Source of the DNA: an uncultured Clostridia bacterium | GTDB lineage: Bacteria; Bacillota; Clostridia; Lachnospirales; CAG-274 | Length of the DNA stretch: 40,123 nt | Reading direction: 5' to 3' | NCBI GenBank assembly: GCA_947589665.1 | Contig: CANQBJ010000017.1 | Location: forward strand, 1-40,123 | Shown here: positions 26,901-34,280 of the stretch, piece after piece | How positions within the stretch are numbered: position 1 is the first letter of the stretch | How the letters are laid out: each line of letters starts with the position of its first letter | Translations under genes and position numbers: made by a program | Notes under the pieces: generated by a model | What the model saw: only the letters and a program-made list of their open reading frames with translations | What the model was told of the DNA's origin: nothing | The model's database searches: none

Positions 26901-27356
26901 TGGCTTTATCTTTGGAGAGGATACCTTTACAGACTTTGCCTTTTTCTTATCGTTTTCGGCAGCCTTCTTCCTCTCAAGCTCTGCCGCCCTCTTCCTCTCA
27001 GGCTCGGCTGTCCTCTTTCTCTCGTGCTCGGCGCTCTGCCTTTTCTCTGCGGCTACAGCTGCCTCTTCGCTTGCCGCTGCCTTCCTTCTGGCAGGCCGTT
27101 CATTAGCCGCTGTTGGCTTGATGCCATCCTTTGAGGGCACAGCCCTGCTCTGAACCTGACCCACTTCCTTTGCGGTGCTATCGGGCTTCTTCTTAGCCGC
27201 AGAAGTCTTATTCTCAGACGGAGCGTGATGCTTCTTCTTCGCAGGCTTGCTTTCAGTCAGACTTATGCCTAAAAAGGTTTTTTTCTTATTTTGCGATTTT
27301 TTCTTCTGTCGCTCCGCCTCTACATAGGCAGAACGCCTTCTGCTCTCTTCAGCCAT
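23916..27356 (-). CDS. Class A penicillin-binding protein (transglycosylase/transpeptidase) with long tails
   Basis: Bifunctional peptidoglycan synthase, 1146 aa, longer than the usual 700-900. Residues 1-275 are a cytoplasmic Lys/Ala/Glu-rich tail with short repeats (ERKRTAEPERKRAAELERKK). One TM helix lies at about 276-305. The GT51 glycosyltransferase domain (about 325-510) has Glu 362 in AIEDERFYEHDG and GGSTITQQL. The transpeptidase domain (about 660-960) has the SVFK, SMN and KTGTT motifs (Ser near 725). The outer tail (about 1045-1146) is Ser/Thr/Lys-rich then Ala/Pro/Thr-rich. GGAGGG precedes the ATG. Single-gene unit with its own promoter and terminator. PBP1A/PonA type; the exact paralogue is not assigned. 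Confidence 0.94.
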   Translation of the reverse strand: MAEESRRRSAYVEAERQKKKSQNKKKTFLGISLTESKPAKKKHHAPSENKTSAAKKKPDSTAKEVGQVQSRAVPSKDGIKPTAANERPARRKAAASEEAAVAAEKRQSAEHERKRTAEPERKRAAELERKKAAENDKKKAKSVKVSSPKIKPDTEKGNVKPNKKKVGKAVHKEDTSAPKEEKDTAVEPVVSKGPSLPPISRDEGIKTDITQKKAETESKAKENRKKPKTGGSLHKNNAEGLNNESRSSMTAEEKKDFYKVNTKPAKKAKKRSKPFSVFLTFLLMIAIMVGFAVSGALIGGYVAIIRSIPDMGIVGIKPGAYTSVIYDNDNNEMSKLHGNENREYVTLDQIPKNMQQAVIAIEDERFYEHDGVDIQGFARAVYSTLTGQQLQGGSTITQQLIKNNITKVTRNTIKTKLKEQYLALKYEKELQEQYGSKEDAKNYILELYLNTIGLGHGYNGIKTAAEGYFGKEPMELTLAECACLAGITNNPSLYSPRSNPEGNKKRQLIILNYMLGQGRITQEEYDAAINEDVYSKIKKTDNGTSDDAESENIHSYYEDALINQISEDLQTKYNWSVQEANNVIYNGGLQIYSNMDKRIQGIVDKEFNDDSNFPWVNYSVGIDYRVSVEDTNTGEQTHSQYNKIARSQEGAEGWVAEKRAEIESGLSANQKIVADKAYYSKQPQSAMAIIDYHTGEIKAIAGGRGEKTVNRAFNRATDSARQPGSVFKILAAYAPALDMGKISNATTIVDEPYKTADGYEPHNWWGNSYRGPVSIRQGIKDSMNIIAVKIMVETGIDLCYDYLLNFGFTTLENDNHAATALGGLTNGVTQVEVAAAYGTIANNGQYLKPYFYDKVLDHDGNLLLENSHESKQVLKPSTGYILTDLMTSVVTNGTGTQARLSKMPVSGKTGTTTESKDLTFVGYTPYYVASIWLGYDNYDENVRNMNNINQSVHLRMWRNIMEQVHQGLEVKQFTKPEGVEKIKVCKISGKKANSRMGCPSVTDYFDTASVGDYCTSHKGYKGGYFASSSGYGSTYDSDSSTTTKKKSSSGSSSTKKSSSSDNSTSTPATQAQTPAETPGAETPGAETPAENTPVVQDIPANTSSPAAPPAAETPAAPAAPAAPAAETPAAPAAPAAAESSGGDAAA

Positions 27357-27438
27357 AATTTCCCTCCTGAATTTTTATAGAAAAAAATATGTTTCATAAC
27401 ATATAAATTATATATACCCATTTTTACCTATTATATAA

Positions 27439-27467
27439 ATTATATCAAATAATCGTAAAATTATAAA
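27439..27467 (-). promoter_or_regulatory. Candidate promoter of the class A PBP gene
   Basis: On the minus strand, -35 TTTATA (27462-27467) and -10 TATAAT (27439-27444) are separated by 17 bp, about 80 nt before the start codon. The region is very AT-rich, so chance matches are possible. Confidence 0.4.
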
Positions 27468-27497
27468 GCATTATTTTTAAAAAAAGAGGCGGTATTT

Positions 27498-28109
27498 ATT
27501 AAAAAAAAATTAACTTTGTTTGCAATATGGCTTTTATCCTCAGTTCTGCTTATAATTCTGTGCTACAATAAATTTGTTCTGCCCTCTGCCATAGACATAA
27601 GTCAGAAGTATGCCGTCACGAGGATAAACAGCGAAATATCACGAGCCGTTGAGAACGGCATAACTCAGCTTAGCATAAATACAGAGGACTTTACAAGGGA
27701 GGTTGACAGCGGTGAAACAAGCCGTGTCAGTATAGATTCTCTTCTTGTAAACAGGCTGTGCAGCCTTTCCGCCCTCCAGCTTTCCGAAAGCCTGAACAAA
27801 ATAAACAGCGAGAAAATAAGCCTGCCCGTAGGAATATTTTCCGGTATACCCCTGCTTTCAAACATAGGTATAGACGTACCCATACATCTGCAGTCTATGG
27901 GCGAGGCTCTTGTAGACTATGACACCGAAATGCGTTCCGCAGGCATAAATCAGGTAAACTATATCATATGGCTTGACGTGGAATGCCGCGTGGCAGTAGT
28001 AAACCCTCTGTGGCGAAAGGAGGTCATAGTAAAGAGAAAGATAATGCTTGTGGACACCATATTCAGCGGAAAGGTCCCTGAGGGCTATATATACACAGCC
28101 AATAAATAA
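27498..28109 (+). CDS. yunB: Sporulation protein YunB family
   Basis: About 203-aa protein with one N-terminal TM helix (FAIWLLSSVLLIILCYNKF) and an outer domain. It matches the YunB pattern: YAVTRINSEISRAVENGI, then FSGIPLLSNIGIDVPIHLQSMG. B. subtilis yunB is expressed in the mother cell under sigma-E. There is no ATG or GTG start. The first standard-type codon (TTG 27516) falls inside the TM helix and has no ribosome site. An ATT at 27498, 8 nt after GAGG, would give a normal MKKKLT start. I therefore propose ATT initiation; 27516 is the conservative alternative. A sigma-E-like ATAAT-N14-CATTATTT may lie near 27448-27476, but this is weak. Confidence 0.8.
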   Translation: MKKKLTLFAIWLLSSVLLIILCYNKFVLPSAIDISQKYAVTRINSEISRAVENGITQLSINTEDFTREVDSGETSRVSIDSLLVNRLCSLSALQLSESLNKINSEKISLPVGIFSGIPLLSNIGIDVPIHLQSMGEALVDYDTEMRSAGINQVNYIIWLDVECRVAVVNPLWRKEVIVKRKIMLVDTIFSGKVPEGYIYTANK

Positions 28110-28167
28110 AGCCTAGGGCTTGAAAGGAACACTTTCATTTTTACCGTAGTGTACGGGTAAAAAAAAG

Positions 28168-28193
28168 ACTGCCGCACTAAGCGACAGTTTTTT
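28168..28193 (+). terminator. Terminator of yunB
   Basis: Stem ACTG-C-CGC (28168-28175) with GCG-A-CAGT (28181-28188), flanked by an A-run and followed by TTTTTT. Just upstream, 28138-28164 forms a second hairpin (TTTTTACCGTA with TACGGGTAAAAA). Confidence 0.7.
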
Positions 28194-28308
28194 GATTTTT
28201 ATAAATTTTTGTTTGTAAGTCTTTTATATGTTGATATTTGTATAAGCCTTTAAGCCTTTTATAAAGTAGCTTTCGGTATATTGCGATAAGCTTATTTTGG
28301 GAACAAAA

Positions 28309-28344
28309 GTAAGTCCTCACCGCTTATAGAAGCGGGAGACTTAC
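28309..28344. repeat. Hairpin past the purine permease gene; possible minus-strand terminator or insertion-element end
   Basis: GTAAGTC (28309-28315) pairs with GACTTAC (28338-28344), and inside it CCGCTT (28320-28325) pairs with AAGCGG (28330-28335). On the minus strand it is followed by TTTTG and lies about 60 nt past the permease stop, so it can act as a terminator. The GTTTTAACC-GACGGGTAAGTCTCCCGCTTC layout on the minus strand also recalls right ends of IS200/IS605-type elements. The remainder of 28195-28405 is AT-rich with no gene; 28201-28221 carries a partial match to the tail repeat at 65-80. Confidence 0.5.
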
Positions 28345-28405
28345 CCGTCGGTTAAAACCTTGCATACCAAAGATCAGCACAGCCGCAAGTATAATATTGA
28401 TTTTT

Positions 28406-29812
28406 TTAATGGGTCACAAAGAACATTATGGCAAAAAGTGTCGCTATTACCCATGTTCCTGCTTTTACGTCCCTTGCCCTTCCGGTAAACACGCTGATAA
28501 GTACATGAGAAATCACACCGAAGGCAATGCCGTAAGAAATATTGTAGGTCATAGGCATCATTGCCAAGGTCAGGAACGCAGGAACCGCATCCTCTGTTTT
28601 AAGCCAGTCTATATTTCTGGCGCAGTTCATCATCATAATTCCCACATATATAAGCGCCGCCGCTGTCGCACATCCGGGTACAAGCATTGCAATGGGGCTT
28701 AGAAACATACTGACAAAAAACAGCGCTCCCGTAACCATGGCGGCCATACCTGTCTTTCCGCCTTCCGCAATGCCTGTGGAAGCCTCCACATAAGAGCTTA
28801 CCGTAGATGTGCCGCAGACTGCACCGCACACGGTGGCTATGGCGTCTGCAAGCATTGCCTTATCTAAGTTTGGCACTTCTCCCTCTTCGGTCAGGATATT
28901 TCCCCTGGCACAGGCTCCATACAAGGTGCCGATAGTATCAAACATATCCACCAGACAGAACGCAAGGGCAGTAGTCGCAATCAATAAAGCAAGCTCCGTT
29001 TTGCCGTGCTCTGCAAGATACGGCGAAAAATCAAAGCCTTCCGTAAAAACCCTGCCAAATGCCTGTGTTCCGAAGTCTCCGAATGCCGCAAAGGGATTAA
29101 AATTCAAACCGTCTGTAAAGCCCTCATAAAATCCGGGAACGGTAAAGCCAAGAATATAATAAATTAAAGTTCCTCCAAGTATGCCCCAGAGCACAGCGCC
29201 CTTTACCTTCCTGCATGTCAGTACCGCTATGGCAATTAAAGCGGAAATCGTAACAAGCATAGGCATAATATCCTTCCATGCCACGCTTCCTGAAAGTATG
29301 TTGAAGGACGCAAGGCCGACATAGGTGGAGGGGTTTGACACCACGATCCCCGAATCCTTAAGCCCTATGAAGGCAATAAACAGTCCGACTCCTGCGGGAA
29401 TAGACACCCTTACCGCTGTTGGAATAGCCTCAAATATTTTCTTTCGCAGCCCTGTCACCGTAAGCAGTATGAACAGTATGCCGTCAATAAGAATAAGTAC
29501 CAGGGCATTGGCATAGCTTAATCCAAAGCCCAAACACACCGTATAGACAAAGAAGGCATTGGAGCCCATGGCAGATGCCTGTGCCAGGGGCAAATTTGCC
29601 AGAAGTCCTATCAACACCGTACCTATACAAGCGGAAATTGCAGTCGCAATATAAATCGCATTGTATGACACTCCCGGAAGCTCTGCAAACATTCCGGAAT
29701 TGACCATGAGTATATATGCCATGGTCATAAAGGTCGTAACTCCTGCCAGAACCTCCGTTTTCATCGTAGAGCCGGCTTCCTTTATATGAAATATTTTTTC
29801 AAATGATAACAT
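28406..29812 (-). CDS. pbuG: AzgA/PbuG-type purine (guanine/hypoxanthine) permease
   Basis: Proton-coupled nucleobase importer of the NCS2/AzgA family, 468 aa with about 12-14 TM segments. Diagnostic stretches: TEVLAGVTTFMTMAYI at the N-terminus, LPLAQASAMGSNAFF, PTAVRVSIPAGVGLFIAFIG, and GTSTVSSYVEASTGIAEGG, the substrate-site loop. Specificity among guanine, hypoxanthine and adenine cannot be read directly. AAAGGGTG lies upstream of the ATG. The 65-nt gap to the ABC gene holds no purine riboswitch. Last gene of the accessory operon, so purine uptake is coregulated with the partner-switch genes. Confidence 0.92.
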   Translation of the reverse strand: MLSFEKIFHIKEAGSTMKTEVLAGVTTFMTMAYILMVNSGMFAELPGVSYNAIYIATAISACIGTVLIGLLANLPLAQASAMGSNAFFVYTVCLGFGLSYANALVLILIDGILFILLTVTGLRKKIFEAIPTAVRVSIPAGVGLFIAFIGLKDSGIVVSNPSTYVGLASFNILSGSVAWKDIMPMLVTISALIAIAVLTCRKVKGAVLWGILGGTLIYYILGFTVPGFYEGFTDGLNFNPFAAFGDFGTQAFGRVFTEGFDFSPYLAEHGKTELALLIATTALAFCLVDMFDTIGTLYGACARGNILTEEGEVPNLDKAMLADAIATVCGAVCGTSTVSSYVEASTGIAEGGKTGMAAMVTGALFFVSMFLSPIAMLVPGCATAAALIYVGIMMMNCARNIDWLKTEDAVPAFLTLAMMPMTYNISYGIAFGVISHVLISVFTGRARDVKAGTWVIATLFAIMFFVTH

Positions 29813-29877
29813 GATTCCTGCACCCTTTCTCTTTCTTTTTTTTTAAAATAATTCTGTAGTATAAAACCTAGACTATT

Positions 29878-30501
29878 CTATATTTTAATAACAAGGCTGT
29901 TTAAGCCGTCCCTATGGTCGTAGCTGAACCCACTGACCGAAGCCTTTACAAGCATAACGGAAAGCTCGTCGCCCCTCTCTATAGGATCATAACGCTCTCC
30001 AAGCCATGCAAAACGCATTTCCAGACTGTCTTCCTTCTCCGAATACTCCGCCGAAACCGTAATAGGAAATTCCACTTCCTGCGCCAATACAAGATTCTGC
30101 GCCAGAATTTCCTCATACACACGGCGAAGCTTTTCCACTCGCTTTTTAGACAGCAGATTCTTTTCTCCAAACTGACGGATGCTTTCAGACATACCGATAA
30201 AGTCATAGTCCAAGGACTCCACGGTAAGGGTAAGGGTTTTAAGCCTTTTTACAAATGCCCGTGTTTTATTCCGTTTCGGGCTGTCAAATATCTCGTCAGG
30301 AGTACCTTCCTCGTAGATAAGACCCTCGTCCATATAAAAGATACGGGTGGAAACATCACGGGCAAACTGCATTTCATGTGTAACTATCATCATGGTAAGC
30401 CCTTCCGCAGCAAGGCGTTTCATAACGCTAAGCACCTCTCCTACCATTGTGGGGTCAAGGGCTGATGTAGGCTCATCAAAAAGCACTATCTCAGGGTCCA
30501 T
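29878..30501 (-). CDS. 3' part of the ABC ATPase with a degenerate HATPase-like tail (downstream of frameshift)
   Basis: Second half of a polar amino-acid ABC ATPase separated from its first half by a frameshift. From ATG 30501 it starts at Walker B ([14 protein letters not shown]) and has the H-loop (IVTHEM). The same frame stays open upstream, where it encodes the signature [14 protein letters not shown], so the true fragment reaches about 30558. After a normal ATPase end (near residue 82) comes an unusual 120-aa extension. It contains an N-box-like helix ([11 protein letters not shown]) and an end like HATPase_c_2 domains ([10 protein letters not shown]...LVK...[13 protein letters not shown]). 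Glycine-box and Mg-binding Asn appear lost, so ATP binding there is doubtful. Confidence 0.75.
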   Translation of the reverse strand: MDPEIVLFDEPTSALDPTMVGEVLSVMKRLAAEGLTMMIVTHEMQFARDVSTRIFYMDEGLIYEEGTPDEIFDSPKRNKTRAFVKRLKTLTLTVESLDYDFIGMSESIRQFGEKNLLSKKRVEKLRRVYEEILAQNLVLAQEVEFPITVSAEYSEKEDSLEMRFAWLGERYDPIERGDELSVMLVKASVSGFSYDHRDGLNSLVIKI

Positions 30502-30521
30502 GGCAAGGGTACGGGCTATTG

Positions 30522-32612
30522 CTACCCTCTGTTTTTGTCCGCCTGACAGCTCATCGGGGAGCTTACTGCCTTCTGCGCCATTCCTACCATGCGCAAAAGC
30601 TCCATTCCGTCCACGAGCGCCTTCTGTCTTGGCACACCTTTTAACAAGGTGGGCGCAAGGATAACATTTTCGATTACGGTCAGGTGCCCAAACAGGTTGA
30701 AGGACTGGAAAACCATACCCATACGCTGCCTGAGTAAATTAAGGTTTACTTTTTTATCAGAAGTATCCTTCCCAAAAACCTTGATATCTCCGCTTGTCGG
30801 CATTTCCAAACGGTTGACGCAGCGCAGCAGCGTGCTTTTTCCGGTGCCTGAGGGTCCGATTACCGTTATGACATCGCCTTTAAAAATTTTTGCGTTGACA
30901 TCTCCCAGGGGCGTAACATTGGGATAGACTTTTTTAAGATGAGAAATGGCAATTACAGGTTCATCGCCTGTTTCTTTCGTGGAATTTGCGGTTTTGCCCT
31001 TTGCCTCAGGCATTTTTTCGGCGTTTTCAATCATTGCCATAAGCCGATCCGCCCGTTTGCGGCGGGCTTTCGTACCGGTCCGCCTTTCGGCAATACCCAA
31101 AAGCGAGGTCAATGCCCATGCCAGTACGAAGTATATAGCCGCCGATGCTATAAGCGGGAAAAATGCCTCAAAGGTACGGCTGCGAATAAGGTCCGTAGCC
31201 TTCGTAAGGTCCTGCACCGCAATATATCCTACAACCGAGGTCATCTTGACCATGGAAATAAACTCGCCCTTATAGACAGGAAGTATATGGCGTAGCGCCT
31301 GCGGGGCAATTATTCTTGTAAAGGTTTTCACACGATTGAAGCCGATTGCCGTAGCTGCCTCCCACTGTCCCCCATCAACGGCGTCTATGCCTGTACGCAT
31401 CATTTCGGACACATACACTGCAAAATTAATGGAAAACGCCACTATCGAAACAATGATACCGCTAAGCTGTGCCTTTGCAAACACCACATAGAACATCAGC
31501 ATAAGCAGTACAAGTACGGGTATGCCCTGTATCAAACGTATAAATACTGCGGTAATTCGGGAAACTGCCCTGAAACGGCTCCTGCGCAAAAGACACAGCA
31601 CAAAGCCCAGTATGGTGCCGAACAGCGCCGAAAGCACAGATATTACAAAGGTCACCTCAAGACCTGAAAGTATCATTTTCCAACGGCTCTCCTGAATAAA
31701 GGTCTTGTTAAAGCTATTGTGTAAGCCACTGATGAAGCTGCCGCCTTCCTGCTCAGAAGCAATTCCCATATCCTCTGCCCGAACAAGAAGAACCGTTCCG
31801 CCTATGTAGTGGGGTTCCGTAAGATCAATGCTCTCCCTGCGTTCCTCCGTTATGCTTATGGAGCCTGAAACAATATCGGCACGTCCGCTTGCAAGCATGG
31901 GGATAAGCGCATTGAAGGTTCCCTGGGTGATATCAAGCTCCATGCCAAGCTCCTTTGCTATCAGAGAAACAAGCTCCACCTCAAGTCCAAGGGACTGACC
32001 GTTTCCGCCTACATAGCTCATAGGCTCCAGCGTGGAATCATGAACATATCGAAGGGTACCGTTAGGCGCGTCATAAGGTCCTATGTCTATTGTCTTTTTG
32101 CTCTCATCCGCACCAAGCCATTTTTCACGAAGCGCCTGTAGGGTACCGTCCTTTTCATATTTTTCGATAATAGCGTTTACCTGCTCCGTAAGAGGGCTGT
32201 TCTTCAGAAGTCCAAGTCCGTAGCTGTCAGGCGCTACCGTTTCGGGGAATATTGCAAACTCAGGCTGACGCGCCGCGGCAAGCTCGGCTATAGGCATATC
32301 CGTTATGAGCGCATCCAAGGTCCCCGTACTCAGCGCCAGCAGCTGTGATGAAAAATCATCATAATATTGGGGTATCGTACCGTCCACAACTCCGTCAAGA
32401 AGCTGGTCTTGAATCGTTCCGGTTATCATTCCCACCTTTTTGCCGGAAAAATCCTGAAGGCTCTTATAAATCGGACCGTCGGAGCTTTCCGCAGCAGCCG
32501 CAGCGATACCGTTTATCGCCTCGTTTTTACTGCCACTTTCCGCGCATCCCCCAAGAAACAGACATATAATAAGAATTGTAAAAAGCCGATAAATACAGAA
32601 TTTCTTATTCAT
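30522..32612 (-). CDS. Fused amino-acid ABC importer: binding lipoprotein + permease + 5' half of ATPase (frameshifted)
   Basis: 696 aa to a premature stop. ATG 32612 has GGGGTG 6 nt upstream and overlaps the symporter stop by 8 nt; GTG 32621 is an alternative. Lipobox LGGC ends the signal. Residues about 50-300 form an SBP_bac_3 binding region in permuted order: first a [10 protein letters not shown]...EKWLG half, then [17 protein letters not shown]...[16 protein letters not shown]. The permease (about 310-515) has the EAA-type loop [19 protein letters not shown]. The ATPase follows (Walker [10 protein letters not shown] near 590, Q-loop FQSFNLF). Near 30556 the frame is lost: a single missing base in the CCCCGAT tract (minus strand) would rejoin it to 29878-30501, giving about a 910-aa protein. 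Confidence 0.85.
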   Translation of the reverse strand: MNKKFCIYRLFTILIICLFLGGCAESGSKNEAINGIAAAAAESSDGPIYKSLQDFSGKKVGMITGTIQDQLLDGVVDGTIPQYYDDFSSQLLALSTGTLDALITDMPIAELAAARQPEFAIFPETVAPDSYGLGLLKNSPLTEQVNAIIEKYEKDGTLQALREKWLGADESKKTIDIGPYDAPNGTLRYVHDSTLEPMSYVGGNGQSLGLEVELVSLIAKELGMELDITQGTFNALIPMLASGRADIVSGSISITEERRESIDLTEPHYIGGTVLLVRAEDMGIASEQEGGSFISGLHNSFNKTFIQESRWKMILSGLEVTFVISVLSALFGTILGFVLCLLRRSRFRAVSRITAVFIRLIQGIPVLVLLMLMFYVVFAKAQLSGIIVSIVAFSINFAVYVSEMMRTGIDAVDGGQWEAATAIGFNRVKTFTRIIAPQALRHILPVYKGEFISMVKMTSVVGYIAVQDLTKATDLIRSRTFEAFFPLIASAAIYFVLAWALTSLLGIAERRTGTKARRKRADRLMAMIENAEKMPEAKGKTANSTKETGDEPVIAISHLKKVYPNVTPLGDVNAKIFKGDVITVIGPSGTGKSTLLRCVNRLEMPTSGDIKVFGKDTSDKKVNLNLLRQRMGMVFQSFNLFGHLTVIENVILAPTLLKGVPRQKALVDGMELLRMVGMAQKAVSSPMSCQADKNRG
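30555..30560 (-). other. Frameshift site in the fused ABC importer gene
   Basis: On the minus strand frame 0 reads [10 protein letters not shown] up to the CCCC run, then meets [14 protein letters not shown]. The alternative frame across the same run reads [17 protein letters not shown], the expected continuation. One base lost next to the C-run (plus strand GGGG, 30556-30559) explains both. It may be a real pseudogenising mutation, a sequencing error, or less likely programmed slippage. Confidence 0.85.
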
Positions 32613-34245
32613 TCGTGTCACCCCTTTTATTTTCCGAAAATTTTATTGTTTCCCTCATAACATACCCTTTTTTCAGCTTCTTTTCATTAAGCATTCCGAT
32701 GCTCTCCGCCGCAAGGGCTACCTGGACCTGCAGGCAGGTAAGATTTGCAGCAGTCACAAAAAAGTCCAGAACTGCATTGACCGCCACCGCCAGAGCGATT
32801 GCGCCACTTGGAATACCAAACTGTACAAACAGTACGGTAAATACGGAAATCGCCCCGCCAGGGATAGGCGGCACTGCCATGGAGAGAAACCCTACCACTA
32901 TAATTGACATAATGAGGAACTGCGGCGTAATGGGAACGCTATAATTCTCAGCCATGCTCAGAAGCATAACAGAAAGACCGACCACAAATCCCGGCTTGTA
33001 AAGTACCTGTCCTAAGGGAATGGCAAAATCCGCTACCTTTTTGGGAATGCCGAGTTCCTTTACGCAGGTCTCCAGATTTGTAGAAAGGGCGGCAGCCGAA
33101 GAAGCCGTAGTCAGTGCGATTATATAAGTCGGCAGCATTTTTTTGATCAATAGGATCGGGCTGACCTTCAGGCGCACCGCCGCTGCAAGGATATAAAACA
33201 ATACCAGTAGAAATAAACCCGGTATTGTGATAACAAACACCTTGACAAGACTTGAGAGTCCGCTGCCAAAATCGGACAGCATAAGGTCGAAAAGGCTTAA
33301 AAACACGAATAAGGGAATGGCCTTTCCCAGTGCTCTCATAAGAAACTGCACAGCCTCGTTTGCCTGAAGCAAAGTATCCTGAACCGCCGATACCCGCTCA
33401 CCCAGAATCAAAAGGGCGGCTCCCATGCATACTCCCATGAAAACAAGCTGCAGCGCATTTCCGTCAATAAAGGGCGAAACAATATCCGAAGGCACTATTT
33501 CCAGCACCATCTGATAAATTTCGGAAAATTTGCCGGAAATTTCATTTCCCGCTTCCGCGGCAACAGGAAAAAGAAGGCGGCTTACAAGCGCCATGACTGC
33601 TCCCAGAACAAATGTTCCGACAATCATTCTTGAAATCAGCTTTGTGCCGATTTTTCCCACCACCGTCAGATCGCCTATGCTGACGATTCCGCAGCACACA
33701 GCCAAAAACACAATGGGAGAGGAAACCGCGCGTATCGCTCCCAAAATCATATTGAACAGAGGCTCTGTAACCGCAAGTGAGGCTGCTTGGATTGCAGGAA
33801 AAAGCCTTGCGGCGGCTCCCAGAACAACTGCCAGAATGACCGCGCATATAAGCAAGGACATCTGCCCTATGGACGATTTTTTGCGGGGATTGCAGGTCAG
33901 ACAGTTTTTACCGTTCTTATAAGCGTATTTAAACGACAGTCCTGCCTGGGAGAGCATACGGCTGCTGAGTATCAATGCCTCGTCATCCTCCCAGGCGCCC
34001 ATGGCGGGACCGTCTACGCTTATTTTCATAAATGGCTGCCCGAATTTCTGCCCGCAGTCCATATGGACAGGAGCGCCCCTCATGGACCCAAGCCATACGC
34101 CCAGAATTTCCTCAAGGGACAGGCGTATGCGAATAATATCCTTTTTATCCGCTCCTGTCTCGGAAAGGGTCTGCACACAGATTGCGGACACTTCATCAAT
34201 CGTCTGTTCCGACAGATTGAATTTTTCACTACGGTTGCTTATCAT
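32605..34245 (-). CDS. Dicarboxylate/amino-acid:cation symporter (SDF/DAACS) with N-terminal HATPase-like domain
   Basis: 546 aa. Residues about 125-530 are an SDF (GltP/DctA-like) sodium or proton symporter: multiple TM segments, the serine-rich hairpin TTASSAAALSTNLE, PPIPGGAIS, and NAVLDFFVTAANLT matching the TM8 substrate/cation site. Residues 1-122 are soluble and not normal for this family. They contain RIRLSLEEILGVWL, like the N-box helix of RsbW/SpoIIAB kinases but without its Mg-binding Asn, and end with SFKYAYKNGKNCLTC, like the last strands of HATPase_c_2 domains. GGAGG lies 7 nt before the ATG. It sits between the SpoIIE sensor and the ABC importer, so substrate (glutamate, aspartate, serine or dicarboxylate) may overlap with the importer. 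Confidence 0.87.
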   Translation of the reverse strand: MISNRSEKFNLSEQTIDEVSAICVQTLSETGADKKDIIRIRLSLEEILGVWLGSMRGAPVHMDCGQKFGQPFMKISVDGPAMGAWEDDEALILSSRMLSQAGLSFKYAYKNGKNCLTCNPRKKSSIGQMSLLICAVILAVVLGAAARLFPAIQAASLAVTEPLFNMILGAIRAVSSPIVFLAVCCGIVSIGDLTVVGKIGTKLISRMIVGTFVLGAVMALVSRLLFPVAAEAGNEISGKFSEIYQMVLEIVPSDIVSPFIDGNALQLVFMGVCMGAALLILGERVSAVQDTLLQANEAVQFLMRALGKAIPLFVFLSLFDLMLSDFGSGLSSLVKVFVITIPGLFLLVLFYILAAAVRLKVSPILLIKKMLPTYIIALTTASSAAALSTNLETCVKELGIPKKVADFAIPLGQVLYKPGFVVGLSVMLLSMAENYSVPITPQFLIMSIIVVGFLSMAVPPIPGGAISVFTVLFVQFGIPSGAIALAVAVNAVLDFFVTAANLTCLQVQVALAAESIGMLNEKKLKKGYVMRETIKFSENKRGDTNE

Positions 34246-34280
34246 ACTTTGCCTCCTATTTACATTCTTAAATACCGCTT

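Noticed and set aside
26728..27153. Plus-strand frame of 141 codons opposite the PBP N-terminal tail
   Set aside because: Phe/Ser/Leu/Ala-rich shadow of the Lys/Glu/Ala repeats on the coding strand, without ribosome site or family match.
29813..29877. Purine riboswitch upstream of the PbuG-type permease
   Set aside because: The gap is only 65 nt, too short for the aptamer plus expression platform, and the P1-P3 junction sequence is not visible.
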